The notes: generated from the sequence alone by a model not told the origin. A stretch of DNA of 49,344 bases from Vreelandella rituensis (GCF_003336665.1 NZ_QPIJ01000034.1:1-49344); one strand, 5' to 3'; counted from the first letter of the stretch, positions 17,973 through 28,320 are shown. A program made the numbers and translations.

Positions 17973-18260
17973 ATTAGGCCTTCATGAATACCAATATTCA
18001 CCCGTCCTGTTGGCTAACGCGTTGAATGGGGCACTTGGTCAAGAGGCGATTCCATTAAACAACGTTGGATATCTGAACATCAAAGGATTTACCCAACCGG
18101 ACAACTAGCTGTCAGTGGCGACAATAGCCGTATTGTTCTTACAAGCAGTGGGTAGGCAGCAAGTTTTATCACAAAAACAACAAAAAATACGGTGCAGGGG
18201 AAAAAAGCCCCGCAGTACCTTCAAGCTTTTTAATAGCGCACTTTAACTATCAAAATTAAC
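17973..18260. other. Intergenic gap with a probable minus-strand terminator
   Basis: There is no gene in this gap. At 18193-18213 the inverted sequence TGCAGGGG / GCCCCGCA surrounds six As. Read on the minus strand it makes a GC-rich hairpin with a T-rich loop 48 bp after the stop of the DUF262 gene, a plausible end of that operon. The promoter of the DUF3883 gene should lie in 17973-18150. Confidence 0.45.
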
Positions 18261-20453
18261 TCACGCCAATGCCTCTTCTGGAAAAACTTCATCAATCAAA
18301 TTTTCTAGAATAACCGGCATCTCCACTTGGTTTGGATCTTCTTCATCGTCCCATAGAGTAAAGCCCTCAATGTCATAATAAATGTAGAAATCTTCATCTT
18401 CCCATTCGATCCAAAGATACGCAGACTCGTCACCGTAAACCTCAATGTAACCAAAATCCGAGATTTCAGCCGACAGCTCTTCTTCCTTGTCCATCTCACG
18501 CAGATGTCTCTCAAGGATAAAAGTCCTCAATTCAGCATGATAACCTCGGAATGTAGACTTGCTTAGAAGGTAGATTTGGTTCCCTTTCTTGTGTATTAGG
18601 CGTCGACTGCAATAGCGAATTGCCTCAGGATGCTCAATCACTAACTGCCGCCAACCGCCACAATTCGCATTGGCGACAATCTTTCTCAACGACGTCTCAA
18701 CATCCTTCCCGACCTTACGCACTAGCCTTTTAAAGGCCTTTTTCTTAACGACCCTGAGCCAATTTTCTGACCGCTCCCTATAGGTACTTCTATTAGGAAT
18801 ACAGAAACTGTAGCGATTACCTCTATCCTGAACCAAGTAATCATCCAGAGTAAGTAATGCGCGCTCAAGTAGAAAATCATTCGAGCGAAGAATTTTGTCG
18901 CTTAATAATATCGCTACTTTGCTCGCCATTTTCTTAAAATTAATCTGATCAGCAACCATCTCCTCAGCATCAATGGCCATATCAAGAAGGAAGCCGACTT
19001 TACCCTGCAAGTAACAGTGTTTTTCGTAGTTAGCCAGCAGGGATTCCCAGCTCTGGTCGCTAATAATTAATTTAGCTTTTCGTGATTCTTCCTCCCGCTG
19101 TTCTTTCGAAAATCCAAACTCTAGGACATTCTCAGCAAGAAATTCATACAATCCCTGATGATGCTTTGAAAGCTCTACAAGGCCACGAATTGAAGAAATA
19201 AACGGAGAAAGCTCATCGATACGATGATTATTAATCAAGTTGCCTGTCACGCGATTCCAACGAGAAAAATGTTCTTCGACCTCCTCTGTCCAATTCTCCA
19301 AAGATCCGATAGTCTGAATAAACCTGACGCATGAATAGAACTTCGTTTGGCTCACATAATCATCGCTGGTGACTGCATCCTTAAAAACCTGAAGAGCATC
19401 ATCATTTGCCGAGTTCATGAAAAAGTAGTCAAGTACGAGCTCGACTCTATGCAGGTTCTCTTCGTCAAAAGAGGCAAACATCTCAAAATCATCTGCGGGA
19501 ATGTAGCCAGACGTCGTCCTCAAACGCTGCAGCCATGTTTTCCATGTCTGATCTAAGGCCTCATACCCACCCTCAACCGTCTCACAGGCTTGGTAGAACG
19601 CCATTAAATTGAATAGACGAAGATACAGTCGGTCGAATTCGACATCCAATTCTTGGCTAATTTTCCAGAAAAGATCTGTCCACTGCTGATCAAGTTTTCG
19701 TTCAATTCTCTTCCCGGCAGATATTTTCTCAAGATGACTGCAGAGCCAGGCCTTAAAGTTTTCGAAGTCAGAAAGTGGTTTTCCGCGAGCGTTCATCTTG
19801 ATATAAAGATCGTCAGAAAGGCCGAAAGACTCCAGGTTCAGGTATTGAAAAATTATGCGAGGCTGTTCCGTATCGGTCAGACGCTCATACATACTCACTT
19901 CACAATCAAACAAATGCTGATGTATCGCATCCAGCATTGTCAGGCAGGCTTTAACGGTAGGATCAGACTGCCAAGAAAGAAAAAACCATTGCCTATCGAC
20001 AATGAGGTCAGAGATAGAATTCTGCCCTTTGCTTAAAACGATATCATCTGCGGCTGCCAAAGCATTAAAGAACTCAGAAGCACTCACGCGCACTTTATAA
20101 GTAAACTTCGATCCTGAGTCAGAAAGAAATGATTCCTGAAAATTTCTCAAATGACCTTCCTTAACTGCCAGATACCAGTGCAGCAGAAACAGAGTCGTTA
20201 GCCTCTGCTGCCCATCAAGCACAGAGAAAAAGAATGGACCTGAACCTTCAAAATTTCCATAAATGAAATCAAGATCAAGTGGCTGACTGGAATACTCATC
20301 CAGTAGCGTTCGCTTAATCGAGTTCAAGAATTGTCGGCGAACCTCCGTTACCTCTTCACGCCCTTGTGCATAATCGCGCTGAAGTATGGGTATTTGTATG
20401 GAGTCAACCTTATTGATCAATTCAACGAATGTCAGCGTGCTCCCCTCTTTCAT
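18261..20453 (-). CDS. DUF262-domain protein without a recognisable HNH domain
   Basis: The 730-aa protein has the ParB/DndB-like DUF262 fold at the N-terminus: IPILQRDYAQGR at about 17-28 and SVLDGQQRLTTLFLL near 95. This QR and DGQQR signature is shared with GmrS and SspE-type defence proteins, where it binds or hydrolyses nucleotides and controls a nuclease. I see no DUF1524/HNH motif in the long C-terminal part. The ATG overlaps the stop of the upstream DUF262 gene (ATGA), so the products are probably made in a fixed ratio and form a complex. Confidence 0.8.
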   Translation of the reverse strand: MKEGSTLTFVELINKVDSIQIPILQRDYAQGREEVTEVRRQFLNSIKRTLLDEYSSQPLDLDFIYGNFEGSGPFFFSVLDGQQRLTTLFLLHWYLAVKEGHLRNFQESFLSDSGSKFTYKVRVSASEFFNALAAADDIVLSKGQNSISDLIVDRQWFFLSWQSDPTVKACLTMLDAIHQHLFDCEVSMYERLTDTEQPRIIFQYLNLESFGLSDDLYIKMNARGKPLSDFENFKAWLCSHLEKISAGKRIERKLDQQWTDLFWKISQELDVEFDRLYLRLFNLMAFYQACETVEGGYEALDQTWKTWLQRLRTTSGYIPADDFEMFASFDEENLHRVELVLDYFFMNSANDDALQVFKDAVTSDDYVSQTKFYSCVRFIQTIGSLENWTEEVEEHFSRWNRVTGNLINNHRIDELSPFISSIRGLVELSKHHQGLYEFLAENVLEFGFSKEQREEESRKAKLIISDQSWESLLANYEKHCYLQGKVGFLLDMAIDAEEMVADQINFKKMASKVAILLSDKILRSNDFLLERALLTLDDYLVQDRGNRYSFCIPNRSTYRERSENWLRVVKKKAFKRLVRKVGKDVETSLRKIVANANCGGWRQLVIEHPEAIRYCSRRLIHKKGNQIYLLSKSTFRGYHAELRTFILERHLREMDKEEELSAEISDFGYIEVYGDESAYLWIEWEDEDFYIYYDIEGFTLWDDEEDPNQVEMPVILENLIDEVFPEEALA

Positions 20454-22267
20454 GCGATTAGATCCTCCGTGCAGAATAGCTTGGTTAATAACTCGGTCAT
20501 TGCTTGCTGATGATTCTTACTATCTTGTGAATCCCAGAACATCATGTTGCCAACCCGATCACTGTAGTACTTGAGAAAGGCATTTTTGGTACACAAAGGA
20601 ACAAACGTAGCCGTCTTATCTAGAGCAATCACTCGGTTACGCTTAATAGGAAAAATAGCATTCTTATAACTTCGGTTAGTAAAACTGTCTAATAACGTCA
20701 GATTACCAATAGAATGATCCAAATCTGCATTATTATTTGGCGCATACACGTCAAGCACGCGGCTAAAGAGGGTCTCAAAAGCAGATGTATCGAATGTTTC
20801 GCCAGCCTGCACCTCTTTGGCATCTGCAAGGATATTATTCAAGTCCTCTGATAGGGTATCAGGTACTTCTTCAAATTCGTTCTCAATATAATTAACTACG
20901 CCCCCAAGCCAAGCTTTCTGACGCTCCTTACTTTCTGGCATCTCACTTGCCACTGAGCGAATATGCTCAATATCCCAAGATTCTTTTCTGAAGCGATCAA
21001 ACTGGAAGCGCGCATTGGTTTTTGGATTGGCCAGCAGCGTAGCAATGTTGAACAGCAAGAGTACGGAAACCAGGGATTGCTTCGAAGAACCCGAATCATA
21101 GGAGAACTGGGTAAGCTCTCCCTCAATCGCTTTCGCAAGCGACCCTCGGCTTTCGTAATCACCACGTACTAGATCAGGAAATGCCTTTTTAAATACCATA
21201 CCTACCAAGGCTTGACGAAACTCTCGCTTGGTCGAACAATCCTGAAAGAGGCTCTTTATATTTTTTACACACACATCCCTTGCAACGAGAAAACCTACCA
21301 GATGAAAGATTGTATGATCTTCGTACCACTCTCTCAGAGTCATAAAACAGCGTTTGACATGCTCCCAGTCGCGATCGATTGGCTCACTGCTTTCCGAGAG
21401 CCAACGCGAAAATGTTAGAAAAATATAGTAGGGGTCATGCATGGGAATGGACTGTACAGCAGAAGGAAGTTGCTTAGTCACAATTTCCAACACGAACTCA
21501 ATGCGGTTTGCCTCAGTTTCCTCGTTGCTCATAAAAAACCAGAAATCATCTGACTGTAGTGCTCGCTCTATCTCATCCCACTCTTTTGCAATCTTGAGCT
21601 GACCGAAGTAGTGCTCGTTCTCATTGAATTTTAGACCCTTTAAAAAAAGTGCTTTAACCAGCTCTGCATTGGTAAGAGGGATTTTCCCCAAATTAAGCCG
21701 AGTAAATACAGTTGTCGTGTCAATCCTTTCATTGATCTGATACCAGATCACTTTAACATTTTTTCCAGCCTCGTCATCGTTCAGCAGAGTTTGCAGGAAC
21801 TTAAGCTTATAGGTGCCGTCCCTCGCTTCAAACCACTCATGAATGGCCTGCTTAGCCTCGTACATATAAAAGAAGTCAATATTTTCCTGGTGCCGGATTT
21901 CGCTGATATCTTCAAGAAAAGCGGCGCTATTTGGGCGGGTCTCATAGCGCAGGCGGTATGACTCTTTACCAAGTAGTGCTGCAATATCCTTCAAGTAATT
22001 AAGGATGATATAAATCGTCGTCAGCCGCTGCTGGCCATCAACCAACTCCCATTCTCCATCGCGCTGCTTTACAACTACGGGCTGAAGACAATAAAACACA
22101 CTCTTAGGGCTTTCTTCGCTCTGCTTCTGAAATTCGCCAATATCGTCCAGCAGCTCACTGACCTGCCGACGTGTCCAGCGGTACCCTCGCTGATAAGCCG
22201 GGATGAAAAAAGACTTCTGCAACAGTTCACTGATAGGCTTCAATACGAGTTCATTGCGTACTGGCAT
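20450..22267 (-). CDS. DUF262-DUF1524 protein (GmrSD-like)
   Basis: This 605-aa protein combines DUF262 (PAYQRGYRWTRRQV near residue 23; ELVDGQQRLTTIYII near 76) with a C-terminal DUF1524 HNH-type nuclease region (DIEHIRSVASEMPE near 428, then LDHSIGNLTLLDSFTNRSY near 520 and FPIKRNR). The usual HxxP motif reads HIRS here, so the catalytic His is present but the Pro is not. GmrSD proteins cut glucosylated hydroxymethylcytosine DNA of T-even phages. Here the nuclease-bearing protein is encoded first and coupled to a second DUF262 protein. Confidence 0.82.
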   Translation of the reverse strand: MPVRNELVLKPISELLQKSFFIPAYQRGYRWTRRQVSELLDDIGEFQKQSEESPKSVFYCLQPVVVKQRDGEWELVDGQQRLTTIYIILNYLKDIAALLGKESYRLRYETRPNSAAFLEDISEIRHQENIDFFYMYEAKQAIHEWFEARDGTYKLKFLQTLLNDDEAGKNVKVIWYQINERIDTTTVFTRLNLGKIPLTNAELVKALFLKGLKFNENEHYFGQLKIAKEWDEIERALQSDDFWFFMSNEETEANRIEFVLEIVTKQLPSAVQSIPMHDPYYIFLTFSRWLSESSEPIDRDWEHVKRCFMTLREWYEDHTIFHLVGFLVARDVCVKNIKSLFQDCSTKREFRQALVGMVFKKAFPDLVRGDYESRGSLAKAIEGELTQFSYDSGSSKQSLVSVLLLFNIATLLANPKTNARFQFDRFRKESWDIEHIRSVASEMPESKERQKAWLGGVVNYIENEFEEVPDTLSEDLNNILADAKEVQAGETFDTSAFETLFSRVLDVYAPNNNADLDHSIGNLTLLDSFTNRSYKNAIFPIKRNRVIALDKTATFVPLCTKNAFLKYYSDRVGNMMFWDSQDSKNHQQAMTELLTKLFCTEDLIA

Positions 22268-22421
22268 AGGTAACCTTCTTGTCCTTTAACGAAATTTACG
22301 GGGTTCTCTACTTGCTGCTGCATTGCGACATAAATTTTGTATGGAGCTAAACCTGCTAGCTTTCTCTCCGTCAGTTTTGGAGGAACTGTCATGGCTGGAC
22401 GTGACAGATTTCCAATTAGTA

Positions 22422-23336
22422 CTAGGTGTTTTGTACGAAAAGCCTTATCTGATAATTTCCCTTATGCAACAGCAGCATAGAGGAAAGCAATGGTCGGACG
22501 TTACGTGATTTCTGATGACGGCTGGGCACAGATTGAAGATATCATGTCACCCCCTCAAACCATGGGCAGACCCAGGCGGGATGACCAAAAAATGCTCAAT
22601 GGTATCTTCTGGGTGTTGTGCTCTGGCGACAAATGGCGAGATTTACCCGAGCGATATGGGCCTTGGTCGACGGTGTATGACCGGTTCCGCAAGTGGCGTG
22701 ATGACGGCACCTTTGAAGCGGTACTTTCTCGCTTGCAGCTCAAGTTACGTGAAGATGGGCTTATGGACCTGTACACGTGGATGATTGATGCCACTTCCGT
22801 GCGAGCCACACGCGCTGCTGCTGGAGGCGGTAAAAAGGGGCTCGAAAGAATCGCTAGATCATGCACTTGGCCGTAGTCGCGGGGGTTTAACAACCAAAAT
22901 TCATTTGGTTTGTGATCGCCATGGCCGGCCGCTGGCGTTCACGCTGTCTCCTGGTCAAGAGGCCGTTTCTCGGCACTTCGCTTCTACATTAGTGAAAATC
23001 CATCTACCTGGTAGCGTTGGGCGTCCTCGCAAACGTAGTCGCTATATGGTGGCTGATAAAGGATATGACAGCGATGAGTTGCGTCATTATTGCGACAGGC
23101 ACGGCATGAAACCCGTGATTGCTCAGCGCAACATGCACCGAAGAATCCGGCCGGGGCCTACCCAGGCGGTTCGATAAGCACAAATATCGGCAACGGAATG
23201 CGATAGAACGCTGCTTTGGCTGGCTTAAAGAATTACGCCGCATCGCCACACGCTATGAAAAGCTGGTAAGTAGCTTTAAAACAATGGTATGCATCGACCT
23301 GTGCTTGCTAGCACCTCTTCAGGACCAAAACACTAG
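22422..23336 (+). mobile_element. IS5-family (IS427-like) insertion sequence, inactive
   Basis: Imperfect terminal repeats are visible: CTAGGTGTTTTGTACGAAAAG on the left from 22422 and, on the complementary strand from 23336, CTAGTGTTTTGGTCCTGAAG. CTAG at both ends fits a 4-bp target duplication. The element is about 915 bp and carries one transposase gene spread over three frames. It lies directly upstream of the DUF262 operon, so it may have altered that promoter. Confidence 0.7.
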
Positions 23337-23343
23337 CTTGTAA
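22490..23343 (+). pseudogene. IS427-group transposase, three frames
   Basis: Frame one (22490-22876) carries the N-terminal domain DGWAQIEDIMSPP through WMIDATSVRAT (first D). Frame two (to 23177) carries KGLERIARS-equivalent and ALGRSRGGLTTKIHLVCD, then MVADKGYDSDELR (second D). Frame three (to 23343) carries the E region KYRQRNAIERCFGWLKELRR. The first switch is at an AAAAAGGGG run where IS427 members use programmed frameshifting. The second, near 23155 in a GC-rich run, is probably a real mutation. The stop lies a few bases beyond the right CTAG. Confidence 0.8.
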
Positions 23344-23575
23344 TATGCAGCCGATGCAGAGCGGCTCAAGTCCAATCCTTTTCGCGACGACGAGAACCAA
23401 TTAGGAAAAATGCTCGAAGTCTTTTGCTCAGCAATAGGAGCCCTGCCTAACAGACACGCTACCGCTCGGGGATCACATCGCTTCCCTGCGACAAGTATTC
23501 TCATGTTTTCTTTTTTGGTTTTTTTTCTATACAATCAACTAATACTTCAGTAGACCTAATTAATTAATAAATTAC
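23337..23575. other. AT-rich gap after the IS, no gene
   Basis: No coding frame or RNA gene is recognised between the IS right end and the minus-strand terminator. The stretch 23500-23575 is AT-rich and includes a long T tract. Confidence 0.4.
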
Positions 23576-23598
23576 AAAAAAAAACGCCCTTCCGGGCG
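23576..23598 (-). terminator. Rho-independent terminator, minus strand
   Basis: On the minus strand CGCCC GGAA GGGCG forms a 5-bp stem with a GGAA tetraloop followed by nine Ts. It lies 215 bp after the stop of the exported coiled-coil gene. The stretch 23599-23812 between them has no frame, so the transcript may have a long 3' untranslated region or contain a small RNA. Confidence 0.75.
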
Positions 23599-23812
23599 AA
23601 TTACTTACACAGCGTAAGAAATGTCTTACAACTTAAGGCTTATGTTTTGAGTTTTGAGTTCTGGATTCAAGTAATAGGTGTAGCTCCCCGGCAATATCCA
23701 GTGCGCCTGAGCATTGGGTCACAGATTCGTTAACTCTTATCGACCCAATTTCGAGGCATAGCGTTGGAAGTCGCTTACCTTGTCTGAGGTTAAGCCCTGT
23801 GACTATCACCCA

Positions 23813-25012
23813 TCAGTCGCTGGCTTCCAGGCGCGCGGTCAATTTGCGGAACTCCTCGCGGATCTCGGCATTCTGGAACTCGGCGGCGTCGGGAACCTGC
23901 AAGTTGGAGAGCGTCTCGAAGGTATTGATACCATCGCGTATCAGCGTGGTGACGCTGGCGCTCAACGCGACGGTACGGTAGGTGTTCGCCGCCACTGCCT
24001 CCTCTCTGCGGCTCACCTCCAGCGCTTGATTCACTTTGTGCCGTTGGCTTTCGACGATGCGCTCGTACAGTACAATCGCGCGCTTGGTCAGTTCGTTGGC
24101 ATCGATATTCTGTTGCAACGCGGCCCGATTGTTGCCCTCACCAATCAGGCGCCGCGATTCCGCGATCAGGGCGTCCGCCTCGTCACGAAACCCCTGCAGC
24201 TTTGGTAACACCTCCTCATTTACCTTGGTGATGAAACCCTCCTGCATATGCACCACCAACTTGTGCAGAATCACCAGCATGCCGTAGTACCGTTTGGCAA
24301 AATCCAGATTTTCACCGCTTTCCTGGGTGAGCGCCTCCAGGCGCAGCGTTAGCCGGCGAATGCTATCGAATACGACGCCCATCGAGACGACATCTTCCCC
24401 GATAGCGGAGCTTAGCCACAGCTCCAGCTGATCGGGTGGCATATCGACATCCAGCTTGGCGAGGGCAGCGGACATCGTCTGGCGCATCTGTTCAAGCTCG
24501 TACTGGAAGGCGGCGAGATTCGCTTCGTGGACTTCAATCAAGAGGTCAAAATCGCCACGGGTTTCAGCCGTAAAGCTTTTAAGCGTTTCGGTGGGCGTGT
24601 ATTGGGTCAACACCCCCGCCTCCATGTCAGGGGCGAGAATGCGCCTCTCCCGCAGCTCGGCAATGGCACGTTTCTCCTGTTGAATATTGTCTTCTACTGC
24701 ACGGTAGCGCTCCCGCAGCTCGGCCAGCCCGGGCACATCCAGTACTTCAATGGCATCTTCGATCAGGGCATTGATATCGCCCTCGGCGCTTTCCTGGTCG
24801 CGTTTGAGCCAGTGGCTTTCAGGCAACGTCTTCAGTTCGTCAAAATACTCAACGGCTTCTCCCAGCAGATCGAAGGCTTCAGCCTGGTCAACACCGAGGT
24901 CGACCTCTTCTGCCGTTTCCTGCGCTTGCACCTGGAATGACAAAAACAGTGTACACAGCAAGGGAAACCGCCAATGACCATGAAAAATACGCAATGTGCT
25001 CGCTCCTTCCAT
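23813..25012 (-). CDS. Exported helical protein of unknown function
   Basis: The 399-aa protein starts with a basic, hydrophobic leader (LRIFHGHWRFPLLCTLFLSF) and a likely cleavage site after QVQA. The remainder is long charged helices with coiled-coil character and no recognised catalytic motif. The leader has no Cys at the cleavage site, so it is probably soluble in the periplasm. Resemblance to the periplasmic helical part of MscK-type channels is superficial. The PH-domain gene lies 20 bp upstream on the same strand and they probably form an operon. Confidence 0.65.
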   Translation of the reverse strand: MEGASTLRIFHGHWRFPLLCTLFLSFQVQAQETAEEVDLGVDQAEAFDLLGEAVEYFDELKTLPESHWLKRDQESAEGDINALIEDAIEVLDVPGLAELRERYRAVEDNIQQEKRAIAELRERRILAPDMEAGVLTQYTPTETLKSFTAETRGDFDLLIEVHEANLAAFQYELEQMRQTMSAALAKLDVDMPPDQLELWLSSAIGEDVVSMGVVFDSIRRLTLRLEALTQESGENLDFAKRYYGMLVILHKLVVHMQEGFITKVNEEVLPKLQGFRDEADALIAESRRLIGEGNNRAALQQNIDANELTKRAIVLYERIVESQRHKVNQALEVSRREEAVAANTYRTVALSASVTTLIRDGINTFETLSNLQVPDAAEFQNAEIREEFRKLTARLEASD

Positions 25013-25032
25013 TGAATCGTTAATGCACTTCG

Positions 25033-25401
25033 TCAGAGGGCATAGGCTGCGATATGACGCGATATCTCGGTAATCTCGGTGCCACCGGTGAACTCGAAAC
25101 GCACCCGTCCCAACGAAGAGAAGTAGACTTCCAGCTCCGCATCAATATCGAAGGTGCCCGAGGTTTCGATGGAATAGGCAACAATGTTTTTATACGGCAG
25201 CGAGGTGAAATCGCGCTTGCTACCGGTCAATCCCTGGACATTAACGGCGATGATCCGCTTGTTGGTGAACACCACGCCGTCGCGCATCGACTTATAGGCG
25301 TCGATCACTTCCTCGTCGTCCAGCAGCAACGCCGTTACCTTCTCGGCATACTCGCTATCTTGCTTGAGCTTGAAAATGCCCTTGTTGTCGAAATCGATCA
25401 T
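25033..25401 (-). CDS. Bacterial PH-domain protein
   Basis: The 122-aa protein fits the bPH_1 (PF08000) type: TALLLDDEEVIDAYKSMRDG, then VVFTNKRIIAVNVQG and YKNIVAYSIETSGTFD, a strand-rich barrel closed by a C-terminal helix (ITEISRHIAAYAL). Members are small cytoplasmic proteins of unclear function that often oligomerise. GAAAGGAGT precedes the ATG. It is the first gene of a likely two-gene operon with the exported helical protein. Confidence 0.8.
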   Translation of the reverse strand: MIDFDNKGIFKLKQDSEYAEKVTALLLDDEEVIDAYKSMRDGVVFTNKRIIAVNVQGLTGSKRDFTSLPYKNIVAYSIETSGTFDIDAELEVYFSSLGRVRFEFTGGTEITEISRHIAAYAL

Positions 25402-25789
25402 GCCGCACTCCTTTCCGATTCAATTATCATGTGACCAAGACCTTCATTAGCTTGCCCTTGAATTAAGCATACAGCCACTGTTTCACCTTGATTGGCATGA
25501 CGTCGTTGGTTTCTTTACATTCTAACGGCATACGGTCTAGCAAGAGCCTACTCCTACAATGCGACGTTGAATGTCGCACCCCTATGCCAAACTATTTCTT
25601 TAACTGAAAAGCACATGGCCATTATTGCGCCTCAATCGCCCGCATACCCTTCGCACTCGCCGTCAGCGTGGGTGAGGGTCCGGGATGTCGGCTTGATTCA
25701 CCTGGAAGCTTGAGCAGACAACGACTCATGCGCTTTACCGTCATGTTGGTAATGCTATACACCTGATATAACGCCAAAAGGAACTTGCC
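25402..25789. other. Non-coding gap
   Basis: Neither strand holds a convincing gene. The gap should contain divergent promoters for the PH-domain and PcfJ-like genes. A TAATGCTATACACC-like stretch at about 25748-25761 could be part of the PcfJ promoter. Confidence 0.35.
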
Positions 25790-27016
25790 ATGCCCATGAA
25801 GGCACTTGCTCTTCCCTCGCCCACATCGTGCCCAGGTGCGCCCGTAAACGATCCGGGCACTCATGTCGTGTTCGATTTTCAAGCAGCCGTTGGGTATCAG
25901 TTAACCCTGCACCTGTCACCGTGGCAGTCAGCGGCACCGTTCTCCTGGGAGAGCCGGGTAGATGGTGAGCCCGTGGCAAACGGGACATTTCTGGCCCCGC
26001 TGGGCATTGGCTGGGAGATGCTATCAACCACCCACAGCGAGCAACTAATGACTGGCATGCCGGAAAGCGTACGCTCGGTCATTCGTGTCGCACCTTTTCT
26101 CGGTATGGAACTGGCACAGGTGTGTGGCCAACTCGAAGCCGCACGGGAGCTCGCCGTGTCGGCGCCATTGCTATTGATTCTGCTGGTGGACCGTGGCATC
26201 CAAGCGGCGTGGACGCCCGCGATGCTTGCGCAATTGTTGGGCGAGCGACAGGCCGTCCAGTGCGCGGCCGCCGGGCTCCCCGAGGCAAAGTCCTATGCCA
26301 AGCTGCTTCGCCGTTGTCAGCTTTGGCCGATGATTCGACGCGATCTGCTGGAACTCATGCGCACCTTGCACCGTGCCGACGATGTGGCGCTGCTGCGCCA
26401 TCATCCCTCACTGAACCTGACCCACCTGGTTTTTCTGGCCCGCTACGAGGGCGGGCGCTGGCCCGGTTTGCTCGTGCTGATCGATGGCATCGTAGAAGGG
26501 CATCGCCCGCGCCCGGGAGCGAGCGCCTGGTTGCAGCGCATGCTGACCGATACCTCACGCATGCTGCCCATGCACCCGCAAGCCCTCTATCGCGTACGCT
26601 CGCTCGCTGGACTCCAGGCCCTACATGACCGGCTGGTGCAACGTTTCAATGCTCGAATGAGAGGCGATAACGGTCGGAAAAGTGCGATTAATCTGCAGCA
26701 CTGCCACGGCGATTACCCCGCGCCACCGCTGCCTGGCAACGACGCCATCACGCCGATTACCTCCTGGCAATCGCTGCTCGGTGAAGGGCAACGCATGGTG
26801 CACTGCGTCGGCAGCTATGATCGCGCCGTTGCCCTGGGGCACTTGGCGCTCTACCACATGCATGACCCTCAAGCGGTCACCATTGCCATTGCGCCGCAAG
26901 GCAAACGCTGGGTACTCAGTCAGACCAGGGGTGCCCGCAACACCATGCCTTCAGCCGAGGCACAACAGAACATCCAAGCATGGTTAGAGACAACCCAAGC
27001 GTCCGCGTCGAGCTAA
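25790..27016 (+). CDS. PcfJ-like protein
   Basis: The C-terminal region (about residues 320-400) matches the PcfJ-like domain: SWQSLLGEGQRMVHCVGSY, HLALYHMHDPQAVTIAI and WVLSQTRGARN. PcfJ-like proteins occur on conjugative plasmids and in many chromosomes; their biochemical role is unknown. The N-terminal 300 residues are helical and not recognised. AGGA precedes an ATGCCCATG start. No PcfK or conjugation partner is nearby. Confidence 0.75.
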   Translation: MPMKALALPSPTSCPGAPVNDPGTHVVFDFQAAVGYQLTLHLSPWQSAAPFSWESRVDGEPVANGTFLAPLGIGWEMLSTTHSEQLMTGMPESVRSVIRVAPFLGMELAQVCGQLEAARELAVSAPLLLILLVDRGIQAAWTPAMLAQLLGERQAVQCAAAGLPEAKSYAKLLRRCQLWPMIRRDLLELMRTLHRADDVALLRHHPSLNLTHLVFLARYEGGRWPGLLVLIDGIVEGHRPRPGASAWLQRMLTDTSRMLPMHPQALYRVRSLAGLQALHDRLVQRFNARMRGDNGRKSAINLQHCHGDYPAPPLPGNDAITPITSWQSLLGEGQRMVHCVGSYDRAVALGHLALYHMHDPQAVTIAIAPQGKRWVLSQTRGARNTMPSAEAQQNIQAWLETTQASASS

Positions 27017-27096
27017 CGTCAGCTTGTCATGATCAATAGGCGGATGCAGAGGCGCTTGATTCCCAAGACGTCAGTTCAGCATTGGCGGGAAGCGCT

Positions 27097-28320
27097 TCAA
27101 ACCAGTTTGAACGGCTCGATATCACGGAAGATACCCGTTTTGGTCATGTCGCGACGCAAGGTAAAGGCGTCCACCGCGGCCACCGGATCGACGTGATCCA
27201 GGTTGTCGAAGTGAATGCGACACCACTGGTCACGCGTCGCTTTGATGCTGTAAAGGTATTGGTCACGGCGACTGCCGGTGGCCGGATCGATAACACGACG
27301 ATAGCCAGACACGCGGGCCTCCTGCACGTTAGGCAGTCGGGCAAACACGGCCCCCAGTACCCGAAAGGCGATACCGTGAACGTGATCCCGATAAAGCTTG
27401 CGCTGGCGGGTTGCGCTCAATGCTTTAGGCGTTAGCTTGAGCTGCCTAACGGGCATCGTCCACTCACGATCAGGCATCTCGTCTTCTTCCGGCAGGTCGA
27501 TGTCCACGGCGATGGTTCGCTCATCCGACCCCAAATCAAAATCAATCGCCGTTTCCCGCGGCCAGTCGATCTCCTCCAGGCGCTCCCGCAAGGTCTGCTC
27601 CATGGCGGCCATGTCTTCAAACACGCCCTCTTCCTCTCGCTGTTGGCGAGCAAACTCAGCGGCATCAAATTCGGCACTGCGCCGCTCCCATTGTCGATAG
27701 GCCTCTTCAAAGGCAGCCTGACACCGGCTGTTCTTCTGCTCGACACGATGCTTGGCCGGTGGCCACAGTCGATGCCACCAGAGCACGGGCGTTGGTTTCG
27801 GCGATGCTGGGGGCGCTTCGGGAAACGATCTTGGCGTGTAGCCGCGCGTTTCGGGGCAAGGCGTTTCTCGATGCAGTTGGCCCAGGTGCACCAAGTCAGC
27901 ATTTTGCTGCTCGCACAGCACTTCCAGCCGCTCGCGTATGCTCTCTGCAGCATGACGGTGGATTAACCGCACTTCGCTATCGGTGAGCGGTGTGCCGCTC
28001 TCAAATAGATAACGAAGCTCGCCGTCACTATTTACCTTAAGTGTGAGTGCCAGTGTCTCGCCCTGCCCTATACGCTCCGCAAGCGCTGAGGTAGCAAGAC
28101 TGGCCGTCGAACCTCGTGAGTCGGAGCGACCCCGCTTTGCGCTTAACTTGGTGCGATAGGCAAGCCCGCTACCGGGAATCCCTGCATGTGCATGCGCACC
28201 GCTGGGGCCGATGCTGACACTTGCACCACGCGGCCCAACGGAAAAGCCGACACCGCGCTTACTCAGATTTAAGCGAATGCCGGGGGCGAGAGTGATTCGA
28301 CGCTGAAAGCGAAACGCCAT
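27097..28320 (-). CDS. DUF4236-domain protein with a long unknown C-terminus
   Basis: The first 55 residues are a clear DUF4236 domain: [20 protein letters not shown], then a Gly-rich repeat around [20 protein letters not shown] and [12 protein letters not shown]. The remaining 350 residues are charged, with a helical region around 190-240 ([19 protein letters not shown]), and unrecognised. DUF4236 proteins are widespread and of unknown function. It stands alone on the minus strand, convergent with the PcfJ-like gene. Confidence 0.75.
   Translation of the reverse strand: MAFRFQRRITLAPGIRLNLSKRGVGFSVGPRGASVSIGPSGAHAHAGIPGSGLAYRTKLSAKRGRSDSRGSTASLATSALAERIGQGETLALTLKVNSDGELRYLFESGTPLTDSEVRLIHRHAAESIRERLEVLCEQQNADLVHLGQLHRETPCPETRGYTPRSFPEAPPASPKPTPVLWWHRLWPPAKHRVEQKNSRCQAAFEEAYRQWERRSAEFDAAEFARQQREEEGVFEDMAAMEQTLRERLEEIDWPRETAIDFDLGSDERTIAVDIDLPEEDEMPDREWTMPVRQLKLTPKALSATRQRKLYRDHVHGIAFRVLGAVFARLPNVQEARVSGYRRVIDPATGSRRDQYLYSIKATRDQWCRIHFDNLDHVDPVAAVDAFTLRRDMTKTGIFRDIEPFKLV

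Noticed and set aside
23599..23812. Possible tRNA or structured RNA between the exported protein gene and its terminator
   Set aside because: I could not build a cloverleaf or match a known RNA. It may only be a 3' untranslated region.
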